Part shown: piece after piece, positions 12,944 to 17,539 of the stretch
How positions within the stretch are numbered: position 1 is the first letter of the stretch
How the letters are laid out: each line of letters begins with the position of its first letter
Origin: DASZTU01 sp035547675
GTDB taxonomy: Bacteria > Pseudomonadota > Alphaproteobacteria > Rhizobiales > Devosiaceae
Assembly: GCA_035547675.1 (NCBI GenBank)
Contig: DASZUI010000291.1
Location: forward strand, 1 to 17,539
DNA: 17,539 nt
Direction of reading: 5' to 3'
Program-made: the position numbers and the translations under genes
The notes under the pieces: generated by a model
Databases searched by the model: none
What the model was told of the DNA's origin: nothing
The model's input: only the letters and a program-made list of their open reading frames with translations

Positions 12944-13888
12944 TCAGGCGCGGCGGGCGGGACGCTCGCCGGCCTCGGCGGCGCGCAGCAGGAATTGCGC
13001 GATCGGGGCGACGTCCTCGCGCCGGTCGAGCAGGGCGGGCGAGCCCTGTCCGGCGATGGCAAGCACCTCGGCATCGGGCCGCCTCTGGCGCATTTCCGCC
13101 AGCAGCTCGGTGGAAAGCTGGTCGGTGAGCGCCGTGCGGGCGATGAGCATGGGCGCGATGCCCAGCAGGTCGAACAAGCCCCATTGCGGCTCGAGCACGT
13201 CGTCGGCGCCGAAATCCCGCAGCCGCTCGATCAGCGCCGGGTCATAGAGCGGCGTTGCCCGCCCTTTCGGGTCGATCCACTGGAAGCGGGCCGCCAGCCG
13301 GTCGAGCGTCTCCGGCGTCCGATCGGGGTAATCGGCGGCCAACATGCGGCGGAGCATCACGGTCAATCCGCCGGCGCCGCGCAAATTGCCGATCGCCTGG
13401 GCGTTGCTGCGCAGGCGGATCAGGCTGCGCGGCGCCAGCGCCGGGCCGGAATCGACCAGCACGGTCCCGGCGATCAGCGTCGGCCACTGTGCCGCAAGCG
13501 CCATCAGCACCTGCCCGCCATGCCCCTGACCAAGGAATACCGCGCGCTCCACCGCGAAAGCCCGCGCGACCTCGCTGACGTCGCGTGCATCGGCCAGCGT
13601 GGAATAGTCCTTCGCCCGCGCGCGATCAGCCGAGCGGCCGCGGCCGCGCAAATCGATCAGCAGCACTGGCCAGTCGGCGCCGGCTTCCGCCTGCAGCAGC
13701 GGTAGGAAATCCAGAAAATCGACCATGTTGCGCGTATAGCCGGCAAGGCAGACCAGCGGCGTCCGCCCGGGCGCGAGCACCCCCGCCACATGCACCGCGA
13801 TGCGCTCGTCGGGGCGGCCTGCCGTAAGCATGCGGACGGGCAGGGCGGCAAAAGGCGGGTAATCTGCGGGAATGCTGCGGCGGGCCAT
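12944..13888 (-). CDS. Alpha/beta-hydrolase-fold protein lacking the catalytic Ser and His
   Basis: A 314-residue protein with clear alpha/beta-hydrolase organisation: 'PLVCLAGYTRNMVDF' (oxyanion-hole region, 44-58), 'LLIDLRGRGRS' (76-86), the nucleophile-elbow region 'FLGQGHGGQVLM' (118-129), an acid-position 'TDQLS' (Asp256) and a final 'IAQFLLRA'. The elbow reads G-Q-Gly122-H-G where G-x-Ser-x-G is expected. The usual late G-x-G-H-x-P segment reads 'GQGSPALL' with Ser283 in the His place. The translation was checked base by base at both sites. It is probably a pseudoenzyme or uses another chemistry. The ribosome site before 13888 is weak. It lies 100 bases downstream of slt on the same strand and may be cotranscribed. 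Confidence 0.83.
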   Translation of the reverse strand: MARRSIPADYPPFAALPVRMLTAGRPDERIAVHVAGVLAPGRTPLVCLAGYTRNMVDFLDFLPLLQAEAGADWPVLLIDLRGRGRSADRARAKDYSTLADARDVSEVARAFAVERAVFLGQGHGGQVLMALAAQWPTLIAGTVLVDSGPALAPRSLIRLRSNAQAIGNLRGAGGLTVMLRRMLAADYPDRTPETLDRLAARFQWIDPKGRATPLYDPALIERLRDFGADDVLEPQWGLFDLLGIAPMLIARTALTDQLSTELLAEMRQRRPDAEVLAIAGQGSPALLDRREDVAPIAQFLLRAAEAGERPARRA

Positions 13889-13931
13889 GGTGTCATCCGG
13901 ATAGGAAACCAGTTGGAGGACGGCTGCCCGG

Positions 13932-13950
13932 CCGGGTCAAGCCCGCCATG
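13932..13950. repeat. Short dispersed palindrome, second copy
   Basis: CCGGGTCAAGCCCG followed by CCATG, nearly the same as 8551-8570. It lies in the 100-base gap between the slt stop and the hydrolase gene on the same strand. Confidence 0.5.
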
Positions 13951-13988
13951 AGGGTGTGGACCCCGCAACCCGCCGGGCGCAACTAAGC

Positions 13989-16028
13989 CTAGTCCGCGAT
14001 CCGCCGCAGCGCCTGTTCCATGGTCACGGTGTCGCCCAGCCGGGCCCGATAGATCACATAATTGGCGAGCACGCGCTGCACATAGCGGCGCGTCTCCTCG
14101 AACGGGATGAGCTCGACCCAGACCACCGGGTCCACATTGCTGGCCCGCGGGTCGCCGAAAGCCGCGATCCATTTGGCGGCATTGCCCGCCCCGGCATTGT
14201 AGGCGGCGGCAGCCAGCGCCAGCGAATCGTCGAACTGGTGCAGCTGTCCGGCCAGATAGGTCGAGCCGATCATGGCGTTGTATTGCCCGTCGCTGGTCAG
14301 CCGCGCGGCCGAATATTTGAGCCCCATGCGGTCGGCCGTCTCCTTGGCGGTCGCCGGCATGAGCTGCATCAGCCCGCGCGCCCCGGAACTGGAGACGGCG
14401 TCGATGCGGAATTTGCTCTCCTGCCGGGCGATGGCGTAGATCGCCGCCTTGTCGATGTCGGCGAGCTTCATGTCGGGCGGCAATGGGTCGATCGGGTAGT
14501 TGAACAGGTCGAGCGGCGCCCCGCGCTTGTCGGCGAGATCGGCGATTTCGATGGCGAGGTAATGCGCGTCGATCGATTGCGCCAGGCGCGCCGCCAGCAC
14601 CAGCTCGCCCCCATCCTTGAGGCTGGCGGCGAAATTGCGCAGCAGCGGCGCCGCCAGTTCGCCCTGACCATTGGCGGCGAACAGGTGGACCGCCTGCACG
14701 ATCTGGTTGGCCTCGAAGGCCGGCTGGCTCGGCTGCCAGGCGGGCAGGGGCCGGAAATCGACGATCTTTTCGCCAAGCGCGCCGCGCGACAGCAGCCCGT
14801 AATAGCTGGTGCCGTATTGCGCGGCCTTGGTGAAGGCGACCCGGGCCGCGGCGTTGTCGCCGAACGACAGCTCGGCGCGGCCCAGCCAGTATTCGCCCTG
14901 CGTGATGCTGTCGGGCAGCGTCGAGTAGGTGAGCATCTTCTCGAACTGCGCCTTGGCCGATTTGGCATCCTTGAGGAAGGAGAGGGCGATCCAGCCCGCG
15001 TGGAAGCGCGCCTCGACCAGCCGCCCCTCAGGCCCGCTGGTATAGGTAGCGGCCGCCTCATAGGCGAGCGAGGCGTCGCCCTTCATCAGCAACTGGCGGA
15101 TCAGCGTCCGCCGCTCATACCACCATTGCGCGCTGTCGGGCACCGAGCCATGCGGTGCATTGAGGTCGGCCAGGGCGCGCGAATAGTCGCCCACCTGCCG
15201 CGCCTGCTGCGCCGCCATGAAATAGAAGATCGCAGAGGTCCTGAGGGAGGGATCGACCTTGTCGAGCAGCGGCTTGGCGTTCCCCGCCCCGTCGATGACC
15301 GCCACCGCCGCATTGACCAGCGAGGCCTGCGCCGGCGACAGCAAGTGCAGCATCCGCTTGGCCGCTGCCGCGTGATCGGTCATCAGCAGGTGCACGGTAC
15401 GCGCCCAGTGGCTGTCGCGCGTCAGCATCTTGCCCAGGCTCGAGAGCACCAGCTTCTCGCTGTCGGCGTCGAGGATGCTCCCGGTCCAGAGGTTCCGCGC
15501 GATGCGGACCGCGCGCTCGTGCTGCCCGGCCGCATCATAGGCGGAGGCCAGCATCACCTGGCCCTTGGCCGAATAGGGTGTCGCCCCGCCGAGATAATGG
15601 ATGATGTCGGCCTGGCTCGGATTGGAGCTGACGAGCGATTGCTCGAGCCGGCTCCGATAGAGGGCGTCCGAGGCGAAGTCCGGCGCGTCGGCGGCGAAGC
15701 GCTCGACGGCGTGGTAGTCGATCTTGCCATTGCCGTAATAGACGGCGGCCCATTGGATCGCGCGGCGTTCCACATCGTCGGGCAGGGTCGCGGCGAGGGC
15801 ATAGGCGCCGACCTGGTCGCCGCCGGTCAGCAGCGACAGCGCCTTGCGGAACGCGGCCGAGCCCTGCTGCGTTGCCACTGTCGAGGATTGGTCGATGGAC
15901 CCGGTCGTAACGGGGTCGATGGCCTGGGCCGCGGCGGCCTGGCTCAGGGAGATCATACCCGGACCGGCATCAACTGCCAGGACCAGGCCGGCGAGAAGGC
16001 CAAGGGCCTTGAGCCGCGCTGCAATCAT
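13989..16028 (-). CDS. slt: Soluble lytic murein transglycosylase
   Basis: A 679-residue periplasmic enzyme that cleaves the MurNAc-GlcNAc bond of peptidoglycan to form 1,6-anhydroMurNAc ends. After a signal sequence ('LKALGLLAGLVLAVDAG') the first about 480 residues are an alpha-helical superhelix with repeated pairs of helices, as in Slt70. The C-terminal SLT domain has catalytic Glu537 in 'AIARQESKF', then 'SGARGLMQLMPATA', 'AAAYNAGAGNAAKW' and 'IPFEETRRYVQRVLANYVIY'. The start at 16028 has AGGA 8 bases upstream; an ATG 51 bases further out gives an N-terminus unlike a signal peptide. It is divergent from dapA, as is common in this order. Its products feed the recycling route served by murQ and nagA. 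Confidence 0.93.
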   Translation of the reverse strand: MIAARLKALGLLAGLVLAVDAGPGMISLSQAAAAQAIDPVTTGSIDQSSTVATQQGSAAFRKALSLLTGGDQVGAYALAATLPDDVERRAIQWAAVYYGNGKIDYHAVERFAADAPDFASDALYRSRLEQSLVSSNPSQADIIHYLGGATPYSAKGQVMLASAYDAAGQHERAVRIARNLWTGSILDADSEKLVLSSLGKMLTRDSHWARTVHLLMTDHAAAAKRMLHLLSPAQASLVNAAVAVIDGAGNAKPLLDKVDPSLRTSAIFYFMAAQQARQVGDYSRALADLNAPHGSVPDSAQWWYERRTLIRQLLMKGDASLAYEAAATYTSGPEGRLVEARFHAGWIALSFLKDAKSAKAQFEKMLTYSTLPDSITQGEYWLGRAELSFGDNAAARVAFTKAAQYGTSYYGLLSRGALGEKIVDFRPLPAWQPSQPAFEANQIVQAVHLFAANGQGELAAPLLRNFAASLKDGGELVLAARLAQSIDAHYLAIEIADLADKRGAPLDLFNYPIDPLPPDMKLADIDKAAIYAIARQESKFRIDAVSSSGARGLMQLMPATAKETADRMGLKYSAARLTSDGQYNAMIGSTYLAGQLHQFDDSLALAAAAYNAGAGNAAKWIAAFGDPRASNVDPVVWVELIPFEETRRYVQRVLANYVIYRARLGDTVTMEQALRRIAD

Positions 16029-16146
16029 GGTGTTGTCCTGTTGGCTTGGCAGCAACGCCACCGGAGAGGTGTAGTCCACCCTCGGGTCGGCGGCGCGGCA
16101 GCTTAAAAAACCCAGTCGCCCAACAAGGTGCCCCCATACCCTGCGG

Positions 16147-16162
16147 TTAACTTCTGCTTACC
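16147..16162. promoter_or_regulatory. CtrA-like motif between slt and dapA
   Basis: TTAA (16147-16150), seven bases, then TTAC (16158-16161) is one base short of the CtrA consensus TTAA-N7-TTAA. On the minus strand it contains TTAACC. It lies about 120 bases upstream of the slt start and 70 bases before the dapA -35 box. One such match is expected by chance at a modest rate. Confidence 0.25.
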
Positions 16163-16229
16163 CTTTCGGCATGAACAATTGGTTTCCGGACCCATATTGC
16201 GGCGCGCCGCGGCGGCAAAACCGCGCCGC

Positions 16230-16258
16230 TTGTGGCCCGGCGCCTGAAACTCTATGGT
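16230..16258 (+). promoter_or_regulatory. dapA promoter
   Basis: TTGTGG (16230-16235), a 17-base spacer and TATGGT (16253-16258) match an alphaproteobacterial housekeeping promoter well. Transcription would begin near 16265, giving a leader of about 90 bases before the dapA start codon. Confidence 0.6.
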
Positions 16259-16318
16259 GCCCAATCATGGCCCTTCCAAGGTAGGGCGCCGGGCGGGAGG
16301 CTCCGGGATCGGTCGGTC

Positions 16319-16340
16319 GGCCCCGCGGGGCCTTTTTTGT
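16319..16340 (+). terminator. Intrinsic terminator in the dapA leader, possible attenuator
   Basis: The perfect palindrome GGCCCCGCGGGGCC (16319-16332) is followed by six T, then GTT. It points toward dapA and ends only about 15 bases before the ATG, overlapping the region of the ribosome site. The gene upstream is on the other strand, so there is no plus-strand gene for it to terminate. A GGCCC at 16269-16273 in the leader could pair with the 3' arm and prevent termination. Confidence 0.7.
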
Positions 16341-16354
16341 TCTGAGGAAATGAA

Positions 16355-17236
16355 ATGCTGAGAGGATCGCTGACGGCGCTCATCACCCCCTTTGCCAATG
16401 GGGCGGTGGACGAGAAAGCCTTCTCGGCACTGGTCGACTGGCAGATTGCCGAGGGTACGACCGGCCTCGTCCCCATGGGCACGACGGGCGAGAACCCCAC
16501 CGTGACGCATGAGGAGCATCGGCGCGTCATCGAGATCTGCGTCAGGACGACCAACAAGCGTGTGCCGGTCGTCGCCGGCTGCGGTTCCAATTCCACCGAG
16601 GAAGCCGTGGGGCTCACCCGCTTTGCCGAGGAGATCGGCGCCGATGCGGTGCTCTCCGTCGTGCCCTATTACAACAAGCCGACCCAGGAAGGCATGTTCC
16701 AGCACTTCTCGGCCGTGGCGCAGGCGACCTCGCTGCCGATCCTTCTTTATAGCGTGCCCGGCCGCACCGGGGTGGACCTCACCGTGGAAACGATCGTGCG
16801 CCTGCGCGAGGCGCATGACAACATCGCCGGCGTCAAGGACGCGACCTCCGACATGGGGCGCGCCACCATGCAGCGAATGAAGCTCGGGCCGGATTTCATC
16901 CTGCTTTCGGGCGAGGACATGACGGCCCTCGGTTTCAATGCCCATGGCGGCTCGGGCTGCATTTCGGTCACCGCCAATGTCGCGCCGCGCCTCTCTGCCC
17001 AGTTCCAGAACGCCTGCCAGCAGGGCAATTACGCGCTCGCGCTCGAGCTGCAGGATAAGCTCGCCCCGCTCCATCGCAGCCTTTTCCTCGAAGGCAATCC
17101 GGGCGGCGTCAAATATGCCGCCTCGCGCCTCGGCCTCTGCCGCAACGAGTTCCGTCTGCCCGTCGTGCCCATCGGCAAGGCGACCGAGCAGGAGATCGAC
17201 GCGGCCTTGGCGCATGCAGGCCTGCTTCCCAATTAA
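16355..17236 (+). CDS. dapA: 4-hydroxy-tetrahydrodipicolinate synthase
   Basis: A 293-residue TIM-barrel lyase, cytoplasmic, condensing pyruvate with aspartate semialdehyde as the first committed step to diaminopimelate and lysine. Schiff-base Lys161 is in 'IAGVKDAT'. Thr43-Thr44 are in 'GTTGEN', Tyr106 in 'PYYNKPT', Tyr132 in 'LLYSVPGRTG' and Arg137 follows, so the catalytic triad and carboxylate-binding Arg are present. The motif reads GTTGEN in place of the common GTTGES. Length is normal. GAGGAA lies about 6 bases before the ATG. smpB begins 6 bases after its stop. The leader carries a terminator, suggesting control by attenuation. Confidence 0.96.
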   Translation: MLRGSLTALITPFANGAVDEKAFSALVDWQIAEGTTGLVPMGTTGENPTVTHEEHRRVIEICVRTTNKRVPVVAGCGSNSTEEAVGLTRFAEEIGADAVLSVVPYYNKPTQEGMFQHFSAVAQATSLPILLYSVPGRTGVDLTVETIVRLREAHDNIAGVKDATSDMGRATMQRMKLGPDFILLSGEDMTALGFNAHGGSGCISVTANVAPRLSAQFQNACQQGNYALALELQDKLAPLHRSLFLEGNPGGVKYAASRLGLCRNEFRLPVVPIGKATEQEIDAALAHAGLLPN

Positions 17237-17242
17237 CTCCTT

Positions 17243-17539
17243 ATGGCCCAGGCTAAGAAATCTTCACTGCTGACCACCGGGACGGTGGCGGAGAACCGGC
17301 GCGCCCGCTTCGACTATGAAATCCTCGACACACTCGAGGCAGGCATCATGCTGACCGGCACCGAGGTGAAATCGCTGCGCTCCGGCAAGGCGCAAATAAC
17401 TGAGAGCTATGCCTCGCCGGAGGATGGCGGCCTATGGCTCATCAACGCGCATATTCCGGAATATCTGCAGGCCAACCGCTTCAACCACGAGGAGAGGCGG
17501 CGGCGGAAGCTGCTTGTTTCCAAAAAGGAACTTGCCCGG
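17243..17539 (+). CDS. smpB: SsrA-binding protein SmpB, 5' part
   Basis: The first 99 codons of smpB; the frame remains open at the end of the window. SmpB binds tmRNA and delivers it to stalled ribosomes for trans-translation. The N-terminal sequence shows 'VAENRRARFDYEILDTLEAG' then 'IMLTGTEVKSLRSGKAQI' and 'ESYASPEDGGLWLINAHIPEY', all typical of the family's OB-fold. The start follows the dapA stop by 6 bases. No Shine-Dalgarno sequence is visible: the bases before the ATG read CTCCTT, so translation is probably coupled to dapA. The C-terminal tail lies outside the window. Confidence 0.95.
   Translation, partial: MAQAKKSSLLTTGTVAENRRARFDYEILDTLEAGIMLTGTEVKSLRSGKAQITESYASPEDGGLWLINAHIPEYLQANRFNHEERRRRKLLVSKKELAR

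Noticed and set aside
13956..16106. Very long plus-strand open frame (716 codons) opposite slt
   Set aside because: It is the antisense shadow of a clear transglycosylase gene. Its translation is Arg/Gly/His-rich with no domain pattern, as GC-rich antisense frames usually are.
16267..16284. Five-codon leader peptide (ATG GCC CTT CCA AGG TAG) before dapA
   Set aside because: No ribosome site and no Lys, Asp or other regulatory codons; it starts almost at the predicted transcription start. Kept only as a remark in the attenuator finding.
16259..16354. Lysine riboswitch in the dapA leader
   Set aside because: The leader is about 90 bases, far shorter than the lysine aptamer, and I see none of its conserved helices.

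Overview
The window is a GC-rich stretch (I estimate about 63-65% by eye) of alphaproteobacterial chromosome. It most resembles the Hyphomicrobiales, and I suspect Devosia or a relative, but I cannot prove a genus. Supporting signs are a PF02530-type porin, the slt-dapA-smpB gene order, the bolA/DUF/grxD block, a GntR-type amino-sugar regulator, and several families of short palindromic repeats typical of these genomes. It looks like ordinary chromosome: I see no phage, plasmid, transposase, CRISPR, tRNA or rRNA.

Layout. (1) 1-1864: the 3' end of a SAM-dependent methyltransferase gene (+) converges on a Bcr/CflA-type MFS exporter (-), with a palindromic repeat between them. (2) 1970-3231: on the minus strand, bolA, a small DUF6665-like gene and the CGFS glutaredoxin gene grxD form an iron-sulfur/redox block ending in an intrinsic terminator. 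Two related inverted-repeat elements lie in and next to this block. (3) 3499-7639: an amino-sugar and murein-recycling divergon. murQ (-) faces gntR(nagR/nagQ type)-nagB-II-nagA (+), and the plus-strand genes overlap by ATGA junctions. Together the enzymes would turn MurNAc-6-P into GlcNAc-6-P, then GlcN-6-P, then fructose-6-P. No transporter or kinase is in the window. (4) 7640-10936: an SDR gene (-) converges on nagA across a pair of inverted palindromic repeats. It is divergent from a long porin gene with a long, heavily folded upstream region, a strong terminator and a large palindromic repeat downstream. (5) 10937-13888: a secreted protein with three about 110-residue repeats and an OmpA peptidoglycan-binding domain, convergent with an alpha/beta-hydrolase-fold protein that has lost its catalytic Ser and His. 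(6) 13989-17539: slt (-) divergent from dapA-smpB (+). dapA has a good promoter, but an intrinsic terminator sits between that promoter and the start codon, suggesting attenuation.

A cell-envelope theme links much of the window: murein cleavage (slt), murein-sugar recycling (murQ, nagB-II, nagA), diaminopimelate/lysine supply (dapA), a peptidoglycan-anchored OmpA-like protein and a porin. I found no clear new defence or mobile system. The observations most worth following are the dapA leader terminator, the hydrolase-fold pseudoenzyme, the paired dyads and competing hairpins upstream of the porin, and the inverted-repeat element whose hairpin varies by compensatory change and that supplies the end of a gene.
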